This document shows positions 27,883-35,664 of a stretch of DNA of 64,000 bases, piece by piece. The stretch's first letter is position 1, and every line of letters begins with the position of its first letter. Made by a program: the position numbers and the translations under genes. A model generated the notes under the pieces. That model saw only the letters and a program-made list of their open reading frames with translations. It did no database searches and was not told the DNA's origin. Origin of the DNA: Cyanobium sp. Morenito 9A2 (GTDB lineage: Bacteria > Cyanobacteriota > Cyanobacteriia > PCC-6307 > Cyanobiaceae); assembly GCF_024345575.1 (NCBI RefSeq), contig NZ_JAGQBJ010000003.1, positions 186,001 to 250,000 on the forward strand, written 5' to 3'.

Positions 27883-28887
27883 GGGCAGGAAGCCCAGGGC
27901 CTTGCGCACGCGCTCCAGGGTGGCCACGGCCACCGTGCTGGCTCGCTCCCGGCCTTGGCGCAGCACCTGATCGATGAAACCCGCTTCCGTTTCCAGGGAG
28001 CGATAGCGCTCCTGCACCGGACGCAGCGCTTCCACCACAACGTCAGCCAGAAGGGGTTTGAAGGCCCCCCAGCCCATGGCGCCACAGTCAACCGAGGCCT
28101 GCTCGCGGCTGAGGCCAGCCAGGAGGGCGTAGAGCCCCAGGAGGTTGTCGGCCTCGGGGCGCTCCGGGTGGTCAAAGGCCAGGCCCATCACCGGATCGGT
28201 CTTGGCGCGTTTGATCTTCTTGACAATCAGTTCGGGCGGATCCAGCAGGTTGATGCGAGAGCCCTCGTTGGGGTCGCTCTTGCTCATCTTGCTGCGCCCG
28301 TCGCTGAGGCTCATCACCCGGGCGCCGGCCTTGAGGATCAAGGGGTTGGGCACTTTGAGCAGGGGCGCGTCTTCGGGGGCGAAACGACTGTTGATGCGTT
28401 GCTGGGCGATGTCGCGGGCCAATTCCAGGTGCTGCTTCTGGTCTTCCCCCACCGGCACCAGGTCGGCGTCGTAGAGAAGAATGTCGGCGGCCATCAGCAC
28501 CGGGTAATCCAGAAGGCCCACCGACACGTTGTCGCCCTGCTTGATCGCTTTCTCCTTGAACTGGATCATCCGCTCCAGCCAGTTCAGGGGCGTCACGCAG
28601 TTGAGCAGCCAGCACAGCTCGCTGTGGGCACTCACGTGGCTCTGGGCGAACACCGTCGAGCGGTCAGGGTCGATGCCGCAGGCCAGGTACAGGGCGGCCG
28701 TGCGCCGGGTGTCCGCCGCCAACACCGCTGGATCGTGGGGCACGGTGATCGCGTGCAGATCGACGACACAGAAAAAGGTGTCGTGGTCTTGTTGCAGCTC
28801 CACCCAGTTGCGGATCGCCCCCAGCCAGTTGCCGAGATGAAGGGCTCCGGTGGGTTGGACACCGGAGAGAACCCTGGGCCGTGCCAT
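27874..28887 (-). CDS. trpS: Tryptophanyl-tRNA synthetase
   Basis: TrpS charges tRNA-Trp. The 337-residue class I enzyme has RVLSGVQPTGALHLGNWLGA at the start (HIGH-type site as HLGN) and the KMSKS loop in RSKMSKSDPNEG at about residue 195. Length is usual for bacterial TrpRS. The ATG at 28887 is used; an upstream in-frame extension lacks similarity. Its start lies 4 bases after the stop of the upstream unknown gene, which suggests co-transcription, and an intrinsic terminator overlaps its end. Confidence 0.97.
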   Translation of the reverse strand: MARPRVLSGVQPTGALHLGNWLGAIRNWVELQQDHDTFFCVVDLHAITVPHDPAVLAADTRRTAALYLACGIDPDRSTVFAQSHVSAHSELCWLLNCVTPLNWLERMIQFKEKAIKQGDNVSVGLLDYPVLMAADILLYDADLVPVGEDQKQHLELARDIAQQRINSRFAPEDAPLLKVPNPLILKAGARVMSLSDGRSKMSKSDPNEGSRINLLDPPELIVKKIKRAKTDPVMGLAFDHPERPEADNLLGLYALLAGLSREQASVDCGAMGWGAFKPLLADVVVEALRPVQERYRSLETEAGFIDQVLRQGRERASTVAVATLERVRKALGFLPAA

Positions 28888-28891
28888 CCGC

Positions 28892-29536
28892 TCAGCCCTC
28901 GTTGGGGCTCTCGGCTTCGCTGCTGATCGGCTCAGCGGCTGAATCGGCAGGGGGCTGGTCGGCCTCAAGCTGTTCTGCTTCGGGCTGTTCTGCTGGCGGC
29001 TGGGGCGGCTCGCTTACCGGGGCCGGGCGGCTGGGCCGCGCAAAAGGATTGGGCTTCGAGGAGGGGCGCTCACCCCGACCTTCGCCGCCGCGCTCGCTGC
29101 GGGGAGCGCGGCGTTGGCCGCCTTCGGGCCGACCGCCACTACCACCACCGGCATTCAGGCCACCACCGCCAGCGCGGTGCTGGGCCACCAGCGCGTCGAG
29201 TTGGCCCTGTTCCAGCAACTGAGCCACCGTGCGGATCGAGAGGCCGAGTGCCGCCACGGTGGAGCGCAGTTGGAAGGCCTCCTGAACGACCTGGGCGGCG
29301 CGCAGTTCGTTGTCGCTTAAACGGATGCGGAAGCCACCGGGTTCCCGCCCGGACCCCCCACGCTCGCCGCCGCGGGCCCCGCCGCGCTCACCACTTCCCC
29401 TTTCGCCGGAACTGCGCTCAATGACCTTGCGCTCGCCGGCCACGCGGCCGTGGCCAGTTGGTTCGGCCTCCTGGCCGCCGGGCTCATGCCCTTCATTCCC
29501 TTCCTGGGCTTGGATGGAACTCATCTCGTCGGCCAT
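28892..29536 (-). CDS. Low-complexity protein with a central helical core, unknown function
   Basis: A 214-residue protein. Only the middle (about 70-120, RIRLSDNELRAAQVVQEAF to QLDALVAQ) looks folded and helical. The flanks are disordered: an Arg/Gly/Glu/Ser-rich stretch before it and a Gly/Arg-rich then Pro/Glu/Ala-rich tail after it. RG-rich tails often bind RNA; that is only suggestive here. It starts at ATG 29536 (a second ATG lies four codons in) and sits directly upstream of trpS. Confidence 0.65.
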   Translation of the reverse strand: MADEMSSIQAQEGNEGHEPGGQEAEPTGHGRVAGERKVIERSSGERGSGERGGARGGERGGSGREPGGFRIRLSDNELRAAQVVQEAFQLRSTVAALGLSIRTVAQLLEQGQLDALVAQHRAGGGGLNAGGGSGGRPEGGQRRAPRSERGGEGRGERPSSKPNPFARPSRPAPVSEPPQPPAEQPEAEQLEADQPPADSAAEPISSEAESPNEG

Positions 29537-29551
29537 TGCCGCAACCTGGAC

Positions 29552-30079
29552 TCAGGCGCAAGTGTGACGCATGGGGGTCGAAGCCTGACGGAGCCAATGG
29601 AGGTGATGGCACTCCCCAGGGCCTGGTCGCGCCAGCACGATCAGGGGCATGGCCGCCCCCTCCGGCGCCTCGAACGTCTGGCGGTAGGCGGCCAGCAGGG
29701 CGAGGTAGCGCTCCAGGGTCCAGCCCTGGTGGCCCCGGTCCTGGGCTCGCCAATAGCGCAGCAAGGCCTCCTGACAGGCCTGGCGACCGAATTCATCCCA
29801 GCAGCGCTCCTCCGCCGCGAGCATCCCGAGGCCTTCGGCCCGGAGCGCACGGAAATGCACCAGTTCCGGAGCCTCGGCGCTGGCATCGGGAGGAAACCGT
29901 TGGGCAAGCTCCGCCACCGCCACCACCTCCAGCCGCAGCCAGCAGCGATTCAGCAACAGCACCGGCAAGGCGCCATGGAAGCGCTCGGAACCCTCCACCA
30001 GAGCCCATTGCTCCCTTGCCTTGTGGCGCTGGCGCTCGAGGGGAAGCAGCGATCCGCTGATGATCAAAGGCTCAGCCAT
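29552..30079 (-). CDS. Hypothetical protein
   Basis: A 175-residue soluble protein from ATG 30079 (an upstream GTG would add ten residues). It is mainly helical in its second half (WDEFGRQACQEALLRYW, TLERYLALLAAYRQTF), with a hydrophobic strand region LPVLLLNRCWLRLEVVAVAEL in the first half and a histidine pair (CHHLHWL) near the end. No known domain is recognised. Its start is divergent from the DUF697 gene, across the 250-base region that holds the hairpin structure. Confidence 0.6.
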   Translation of the reverse strand: MAEPLIISGSLLPLERQRHKAREQWALVEGSERFHGALPVLLLNRCWLRLEVVAVAELAQRFPPDASAEAPELVHFRALRAEGLGMLAAEERCWDEFGRQACQEALLRYWRAQDRGHQGWTLERYLALLAAYRQTFEAPEGAAMPLIVLARPGPGECHHLHWLRQASTPMRHTCA

Positions 30080-30187
30080 GGTCCCCCGCGGGGCCAGCGG
30101 CACCACCAAGGCCGGTGCCTGCAGGAGAATCCTGGGCGATTTCCGCCTGATCGGCCGTGCAGAGATGGCTTGCCCCCCCCGTTGAGT

Positions 30188-30237
30188 TGGGCCATGGGCG
30201 GATGGGCAACCGCAAGGTTCGCCCAGCCTATGGCCCA
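30188..30237 (+). ncRNA. Candidate structured RNA element with GNRA tetraloop
   Basis: TGGGCCAT (30188-30195) pairs perfectly with ATGGCCCA (30230-30237). Inside, TGGGCAACC (30203-30211) pairs with GGTT-C-GCCCA (30216-30225, one bulged C) closed by the tetraloop GCAA. The two stems are separated by an internal loop (GGGCGGA against GCCT). It lies about 95 bases before the start of the DUF697 gene, so it may be a leader element of that gene or a small RNA. The structure is inferred from one sequence only. Confidence 0.35.
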
Positions 30238-30330
30238 GGTTCGATCCCAGTGGTGATGGTGTCAGTGCAGGCGCACGTCTGGGCAGCCCCCAGGAGCTGA
30301 GCTAAAGATGCAGCGATCTGCGGCCTGTCC

Positions 30331-31707
30331 TTGACGTCTCCTGCCGCCCCCCTGACTCCCGTACTGGCCCCACCCTTGTCGCGCCTGCCCCGCTGGTGGC
30401 CGCTGGCCGGGGCGCTGGCAGGGGGCTGGGTGGTCACCGATGCCGTCCACCTACCCCTTACAGCAGTGCTGCCGCTCGGGGCAGTTGCGGCCGGCTGGTG
30501 GCTGCTTTCCGGGCGCCGCCCGACGCCCCGGTTGCCGATGCCGCGCACGAGCGCGGCCTGGATCGAGCGTTGCGAGCGTTTGCTCGAGCAGTTCAGCCGG
30601 CTGGAGGCCGGGGACCATCCCGGCCTGGATGATCACCGCTGCGAACTCATGGGGCTGCGCCAACGGCAGCAGCGCAGCGCCCTGGAGGTGGCTTTGGTGG
30701 GCTTGGAAGTTCCGAACGCGGCGTTGATGGCTGCCCTGGCCAGCGCCCTCAAGGGATCCATGCCGATTCGCCTCCACAGCACCGCGCCCCTGGCTCGAGC
30801 CAGTGCCCACTGGCTCTGGCCGGCCGCCTGTCTTCAGTGCGATCAACTCCTCTACCGCCTGAGCCTGCCCTTGCAGGCCGCCGACCTGCGTTGGCTCGAG
30901 TCGCTGCCCGCTGGACAACCCTTGGGGCTGCTGGTGGAGCTCGGGGCCAACGACATCGCTGGGTCGCTGCACCAGGAATTGCTCGCCCAATTGCCTGAGG
31001 GTCTGGGCAGGCACCTGTTGATTTGGGACGGCGAAGCGCCGTCCCTTGAGGCCGCACTGCAGCCCCTGCGCCGCCGTCTGGGAGAACCGGGACGCTGCCA
31101 GCTGGAAGCGACGCAACTCCGCTGCCTGCGTCAGTTCCACGCCCGGCTGCAGGCCGATCTCGAAACGGTGCGGCGGCGGCGCTGGAAGCAACTGCAGCAG
31201 CGCACCCAATGGGTGGTGGCCGCGGGTGTTTTCGCAGCGCCGCTCCCCAGCGTCGATCTGCTGGTGCTCGGCATCGCCAATGGCTTGATGCTCAAGGAGA
31301 TGGCCGAACTCTGGGATTGCCCTTGGACGGGCGACCAGCTCAGGGAGACCGCCCTGGAGCTGGGTAAGGCGGCACTGGCCCTGGGCCTGGTGGAGTGGAG
31401 CACCCAGGCGCTGGCCGGCCTGATCAAGTTGCACGGCGCCACCTGGCTGGTAGGTGGGGCGATCCAGGCCCTGAGCGCCGCCTATCTCACCCGGGTGGTG
31501 AGCCATGCGATGGCGGATGTGCTGGCGCTTTCGGTGGGGGTGGAGGCGACGGATCTTGAACAGGTGCGGCGCCAGGCACCGCTGTTGGTGGCCCGGGCGG
31601 CCGAGACCGAGAAGCTCGATTGGGTGGCTTTCCTGCAGCAGGGCCGCACCTGGTGGCAGCAACAAGGAGCCGGCGCTGCGGGCACGATGGCCCCAGGCCG
31701 CGCCTGA
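30331..31707 (+). CDS. DUF697-type membrane protein with degenerate GTPase-like domain
   Basis: A 458-residue protein. The N-terminus has two hydrophobic segments (about 23-40 and 43-60). The middle (about 115-270) has the alternating pattern of a small GTPase fold, but where a phosphate loop is expected it reads VALVGLEVPNAALMAAL, without GxxxxGKS. The C-terminal part (about 290-420) contains hydrophobic helices VVAAGVFAAPLPSVDLLVLGIANGLMLKEMAELW, typical of DUF697/YcjF-like proteins. The start is a TTG at 30331 and is uncertain. It precedes psbA by 192 bases. Its role is unknown; related proteins are membrane-associated. Confidence 0.7.
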   Translation: MTSPAAPLTPVLAPPLSRLPRWWPLAGALAGGWVVTDAVHLPLTAVLPLGAVAAGWWLLSGRRPTPRLPMPRTSAAWIERCERLLEQFSRLEAGDHPGLDDHRCELMGLRQRQQRSALEVALVGLEVPNAALMAALASALKGSMPIRLHSTAPLARASAHWLWPAACLQCDQLLYRLSLPLQAADLRWLESLPAGQPLGLLVELGANDIAGSLHQELLAQLPEGLGRHLLIWDGEAPSLEAALQPLRRRLGEPGRCQLEATQLRCLRQFHARLQADLETVRRRRWKQLQQRTQWVVAAGVFAAPLPSVDLLVLGIANGLMLKEMAELWDCPWTGDQLRETALELGKAALALGLVEWSTQALAGLIKLHGATWLVGGAIQALSAAYLTRVVSHAMADVLALSVGVEATDLEQVRRQAPLLVARAAETEKLDWVAFLQQGRTWWQQQGAGAAGTMAPGRA

Positions 31708-31899
31708 GGGAGGCACCGCTTACGAGAGTGAAGTTTTATAAAGATGGCCGCAGTTCCCGTGAACTTGTTTGAAGCGATCGGAAGTTTCATTTTGTTGGCG
31801 CCTGACCTCCATGGGTGCTCCTTAGCCTTGATGTGCCGGATAACTCTGCCTTTTCGGGGGCACTGAGCGTTCGGCTTCCATCCCGTCCTCATTGGTTCC

Positions 31900-32976
31900 A
31901 TGACCACCGCTATTCGCAGCGGCCGTTCAGGAAGCTGGGCAAGCTTCTGTGAGTGGGTCACCTCCACCGACAACCGCATTTATGTGGGTTGGTTCGGCGT
32001 GTTGATGATCCCTTGCCTTCTGGCGGCCACCACCTGCTTCATCGTTGCCTTCATCGCCGCTCCCCCCGTCGACATCGACGGCATCCGTGAGCCCGTTGCC
32101 GGCAGCCTGCTCTTCGGCAACAACATCATTTCCGGCGCCGTTGTTCCCTCCAGCAACGCCATCGGCCTGCACTTCTACCCGATCTGGGAAGCCGCCAGCC
32201 TTGATGAGTGGCTCTACAACGGTGGTCCCTACCAGTTGGTGGTGTTCCACTTCCTGATCGGCATCTCCTGCTACATGGGCCGCCAGTGGGAGCTCAGCTA
32301 CCGCCTCGGCATGCGCCCCTGGATCTGTGTGGCCTACTCGGCCCCGCTGTCGGCGGCCTTTGCCGTGTTCCTGATCTACCCCCTGGGTCAAGGCTCCTTC
32401 TCCGATGGCATGCCCCTGGGCATCTCCGGCACCTTCAACTTCATGTTGGTGTTCCAGGCGGAGCACAACATCCTGATGCACCCGTTCCACATGCTCGGCG
32501 TGGCTGGTGTGTTCGGTGGCAGCCTGTTCTCGGCCATGCACGGCTCGCTCGTCACCAGCTCCCTGGTGCGTGAGACGACCGAAAGCGAGTCTCAGAACTA
32601 CGGCTACAAGTTCGGCCAGGAAGAGGAGACCTACAACATCGTGGCCGCCCACGGCTACTTCGGTCGCCTGATCTTCCAGTACGCCTCGTTCAACAACAGC
32701 CGCAGCCTGCACTTCTTCCTGGCGGCCTGGCCGGTGGTGGGGATCTGGTTCACCGCCCTTGGCGTGAGCACGATGGCCTTCAACCTGAACGGTTTCAACT
32801 TCAACCAGTCGATCCTCGATGGCCAAGGCCGCGTGATCAACACCTGGGCTGATGTGGTGAACCGCGCTGGTCTGGGCATGGAAGTGATGCACGAGCGCAA
32901 CGCCCACAACTTCCCGCTTGATCTGGCCACCAGCCAGGCCCTGCCCGTGGCGCTGATCGCTCCTGCGATCGGCTGA
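31900..32976 (+). CDS. psbA: Photosystem II D1 protein (Gln130 type)
   Basis: D1 is a core reaction-centre subunit of photosystem II, binding P680 chlorophylls, pheophytin, QB and most of the Mn4CaO5 ligands. The 358-residue protein has five membrane helices and near-invariant segments such as [31 protein letters not shown] and [12 protein letters not shown]. The residue equivalent to position 130 is Gln ([11 protein letters not shown]; Gln129 here because the N-terminus is one residue short), the low-light D1:1 type rather than the Glu130 high-light type. CtpA is expected to cut after LDLA, removing 15 residues. No clear ribosome binding site precedes the ATG. It is followed by two hairpins and the manganese transporter genes. 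Confidence 0.99.
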   Translation: MTTAIRSGRSGSWASFCEWVTSTDNRIYVGWFGVLMIPCLLAATTCFIVAFIAAPPVDIDGIREPVAGSLLFGNNIISGAVVPSSNAIGLHFYPIWEAASLDEWLYNGGPYQLVVFHFLIGISCYMGRQWELSYRLGMRPWICVAYSAPLSAAFAVFLIYPLGQGSFSDGMPLGISGTFNFMLVFQAEHNILMHPFHMLGVAGVFGGSLFSAMHGSLVTSSLVRETTESESQNYGYKFGQEEETYNIVAAHGYFGRLIFQYASFNNSRSLHFFLAAWPVVGIWFTALGVSTMAFNLNGFNFNQSILDGQGRVINTWADVVNRAGLGMEVMHERNAHNFPLDLATSQALPVALIAPAIG

Positions 32977-32989
32977 TCATCGGCTCCAT

Positions 32990-33013
32990 CGGATCGCCCA
33001 AGACGGCGATCCG
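32990..33013 (+). other. First 3' hairpin of psbA
   Basis: CGGATCGCC (32990-32998) and GGCGATCCG (33005-33013) form a perfect 9-bp stem with the loop CAAGAC, 13 bases after the psbA stop. No T tract follows, so it is more likely to stabilise the mRNA end than to terminate by itself. Confidence 0.6.
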
Positions 33014-33019
33014 GCCCCC

Positions 33020-33052
33020 AGCCCCTCTCCCAGCGGAGGGGGGCTTTCCTCT
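33020..33052 (+). terminator. Intrinsic terminator of psbA
   Basis: AGCCCCTCTCC (33020-33030) pairs with GGAGGGGGGCT (33035-33045) over 11 bp with one G-U wobble and the loop CAGC, followed by the pyrimidine run TTCCTCT. It lies only 11 bases before the mntC start codon. Confidence 0.75.
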
Positions 33053-33063
33053 AGCGTTCGCCC

Positions 33064-34017
33064 ATGGTTAGGCGGCATGCATCGGGCCCCAGGACGGCCT
33101 TCAACCGACTTGCCGCCGTGCTCCTCTCAGTCGGACTCGGGGGGTGTCAGTGGGGCGCCGACCGGCCACCGCAGCTCCCGGGCTTAAGGGGTCAGGAGAG
33201 GCCCCTGGTGCTCACCACCTTCAGCGTGCTTGCCGATATGGCCCGTGCGGTGGCGGGTGATCGCCTTCGGGTGGAATCGATCACCAAGATCGGGGCTGAA
33301 ATCCATGGCTATGAGCCCACGCCGAGTGACATCAAGCGCAGCACGGGCGCGGTGCTGATCCTGGAGAACGGCCTGGAACTGGAGCGCTGGGTGCGGCGTT
33401 TCACCGACAACATGCCCGGTGTTCCCCATGTCACCCTCACCGACGGGATCACGCCGCTGCCCATCGCTGAGGATGCCTACCGGGGCAGGGCCAACCCCCA
33501 CGCCTGGATGTCCCCACGCCTGGCCGAGCGCTACGTGGAGAACATCCGCAGCGCCTTCACTCGCCTCGATCCCGCCGGCGCGGCCGAGTACCGCCGCAAC
33601 GCCGAGACCTACCGCGCCCAGCTCCGCCGGCTTGACCTGGAGTTGCGTGCTTCCCTGGCCCGCATTCCGTCCAGGCGGCGCGTGCTGGCCACCTGTGAGG
33701 GGGCGTTCTCTTACCTGGCCCGCGACTATGGGCTCCAGGAGGCTTACCTCTGGCCGGTGAATGCCGAGTCCCAGGTGACGCCGCAGCGCATGGCTCGGCT
33801 GGTTGACCTGGTCCGAAAGCGGGGGGTTCCGGCCGTGTTCTGTGAGACGACGGTGAGTGACAAGGCCCAGCGCCAGGTGGCTGAGGAGAGCGGCAGCCGT
33901 TTCGGCGGTGCGTTCTTCGTTGACTCACTCTCTCTTCCTGGTGGTGCGGCACCGACGCTGCTGAGGTTGCAACGGCACAATGCCCGGCTCCTGGTGGACG
34001 GCTTGAAGGGAGAATGA
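33064..34017 (+). CDS. mntC: Manganese ABC transporter substrate-binding lipoprotein
   Basis: A 317-residue cluster A-I metal-binding lipoprotein, which captures Mn2+ in the periplasm for uptake. The lipobox is GLGGC with the lipidated Cys28. The ligands align with those known for Synechocystis MntC (His89, His154, Glu220, Asp295) as His81, His146, Glu212 and Asp287, and the regulatory disulfide pair of that protein (Cys219, Cys268) is present as Cys211 and Cys260. This favours Mn over Zn. The ATG at 33064 lies 11 bases after the psbA terminator, so its promoter must overlap that region or expression depends on readthrough. Four bases separate it from mntA. Confidence 0.92.
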   Translation: MVRRHASGPRTAFNRLAAVLLSVGLGGCQWGADRPPQLPGLRGQERPLVLTTFSVLADMARAVAGDRLRVESITKIGAEIHGYEPTPSDIKRSTGAVLILENGLELERWVRRFTDNMPGVPHVTLTDGITPLPIAEDAYRGRANPHAWMSPRLAERYVENIRSAFTRLDPAGAAEYRRNAETYRAQLRRLDLELRASLARIPSRRRVLATCEGAFSYLARDYGLQEAYLWPVNAESQVTPQRMARLVDLVRKRGVPAVFCETTVSDKAQRQVAEESGSRFGGAFFVDSLSLPGGAAPTLLRLQRHNARLLVDGLKGE

Positions 34018-34021
34018 AGCC

Positions 34022-34813
34022 ATGGCAGCACGTGGCCCCGATCTCCTCCACCGCCCACTCGATCGGATCGTCGTACAGGGCCTCTGCGTGGCTTACCACG
34101 GTGTGGTCGCTCTCCATGACGCTTCGCTGCGGGTGAGTGCCGGCACGATCGGCGCGCTGGTCGGCATGAATGGGGCGGGTAAATCCACGCTCTTCAAGGC
34201 GCTGATGGGCTTTGTGCGCCCGTCCCGCGGGAGCATCTCGATCAATGATCTGCCGCTCAATGAGGCGCTTCGTCAACAGGCGGTGGCCTATATGCCGCAG
34301 ATGGAAAGTGTCGACTGGAACTTTCCTGTGAGCGTTGCCGAAGTGGTGATGATGGGTCGTTACGGGGGCATGAATCTGCTGCGCAGGCCCCGCCGCCATG
34401 ATCATCAGTCCGTGCGCACCAGCCTGGAGCAGGTGGACCTCTGGGACCTGCGCGAGCGCCAGATTGGCGAACTCTCCGGTGGCCAGCGCAAGCGCGCTTT
34501 CCTGGCCCGCGCCTTGGCCCAAGGGGCCTCAGTGATGCTGCTCGACGAACCCTTCAACGGCGTGGACATTCACACCGAAAAACTCATGGTTCAACTCTTC
34601 CAGCGCTTCCGCCAAGAAGGCCGCACCCTGCTGATTTCCACCCATGACCTGGCCCATGTCACGGGCTTTTGTGATCAGGTGGTGCTGATCAACAAAACCA
34701 TCCTGGTGTACGGCGAAACCTCCGCGGTGTTCACCCGTGAGAATCTGGCCCGCACCTTTGGCGGCGACCCGTTGGCGGCCGTCGAGCGCGCACGGCCGCA
34801 GAAGGAGTCTTGA
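34022..34813 (+). CDS. mntA: Manganese ABC transporter ATP-binding protein
   Basis: A 263-residue ABC ATPase that powers Mn2+ import at the cytoplasmic membrane. Walker A is GMNGAGKST, the signature is LSGGQRKRAFLARAL, Walker B is VMLLDEPFNGVD and the H-loop is STHDLAHV. It starts 4 bases after mntC and its stop shares one base with the mntB start (TGATG). The C-terminal tail is usual for MntA/ZnuC proteins. Confidence 0.93.
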   Translation: MAARGPDLLHRPLDRIVVQGLCVAYHGVVALHDASLRVSAGTIGALVGMNGAGKSTLFKALMGFVRPSRGSISINDLPLNEALRQQAVAYMPQMESVDWNFPVSVAEVVMMGRYGGMNLLRRPRRHDHQSVRTSLEQVDLWDLRERQIGELSGGQRKRAFLARALAQGASVMLLDEPFNGVDIHTEKLMVQLFQRFRQEGRTLLISTHDLAHVTGFCDQVVLINKTILVYGETSAVFTRENLARTFGGDPLAAVERARPQKES

Positions 34814-35664
34814 TGGATTCGCTGATCTGGCTGATCGAACCGCTGCAGCACCCGTTCATGGTGCGGGCCCTGCTGGTGAGCGCTCTGGTGGCGGCCGTCT
34901 GCGGATTTCTCTCCTGCTTCATGACCCTCAAGGGCTGGGCCCTCATGGGAGATGCCGTTTCCCATGCGGTGATGCCGGGGGTGGTGATCGCCTATGCGCT
35001 CAACCTGCCCTTTGCCCTGGGTGCCTTCGTTTTTGGGGTTGGATCGGTGATCGTGATCGGTTTCATCAAGCAGACCTCTCGCATCAAGGAAGACACGGTG
35101 ATCGGTCTGGTTTTCACAGGCTTCTTCGCCCTGGGCCTGCTTTTGGTTTCCAAGGTGCGCAGCACGATCGACCTCACCCACATTCTGTTTGGCAATGTTC
35201 TGGGGATCAGTTCATCCGACATTGCCCAAACCCTGCTGATCAGCGCTGGGGTCTTGGCGCTGCTGCTGGTGTTCCGTCGTGACCTGATCCTGTTCTGCTT
35301 TGATCCCACCCATGCGCGCTCCATCGGGCTCCACACGGGTGCCCTGCACTACCTTCTGCTTTCGTTGCTCTCCTTGGCGGCGGTGGCTGGGTTGCAGACG
35401 GTGGGAATCATCCTGGTGGTGGCCATGCTCGTCACCCCTGGGGCGACAGCGTTTTTGCTCACGGACCGCTTTGATCGCATGAGTTGGATTGCGATCGCCT
35501 CGGCGGTGCTCGCCAGCTTGATCGGGGTCTATTGGAGCTACTGGATGGATGCCTCCACCGCCGGCTGCATCGTGCTCGTTCAGACAGGGTTGTTCGTGCT
35601 CAGTTATCTGTTCGCTCCACGCCACGGGCTCTTCGCCCAGTGGCGCCAGAGCCGGGCGCGATGA
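34813..35664 (+). CDS. mntB: Manganese ABC transporter permease
   Basis: A 283-residue ABC-3 family permease with about eight or nine membrane helices; it forms the Mn2+ channel with MntA. The segment MTLKGWALMGDAVSHAVMPGVVIAYAL is the strongly conserved coupling region. The ATG at 34813 overlaps the mntA stop by one base; a TTG directly before it is less likely. Its end overlaps the DUF4336 gene by 4 bases (ATGA), so that gene is expected to be co-translated with the transporter. Confidence 0.93.
   Translation: MDSLIWLIEPLQHPFMVRALLVSALVAAVCGFLSCFMTLKGWALMGDAVSHAVMPGVVIAYALNLPFALGAFVFGVGSVIVIGFIKQTSRIKEDTVIGLVFTGFFALGLLLVSKVRSTIDLTHILFGNVLGISSSDIAQTLLISAGVLALLLVFRRDLILFCFDPTHARSIGLHTGALHYLLLSLLSLAAVAGLQTVGIILVVAMLVTPGATAFLLTDRFDRMSWIAIASAVLASLIGVYWSYWMDASTAGCIVLVQTGLFVLSYLFAPRHGLFAQWRQSRAR

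Noticed and set aside
30236-30260. tRNA T-arm-like word GGTTCGATCCC
   Set aside because: The flanking stem does not pair properly and no acceptor, D or anticodon arms can be placed around it.
31708-31899. Standard promoter or high-light element upstream of psbA
   Set aside because: TATAAAG at 31737 and ATAACT near 31841 look like -10 boxes, but neither has a convincing -35 at 16-18 bases and no paired TTACA-type repeat was found.
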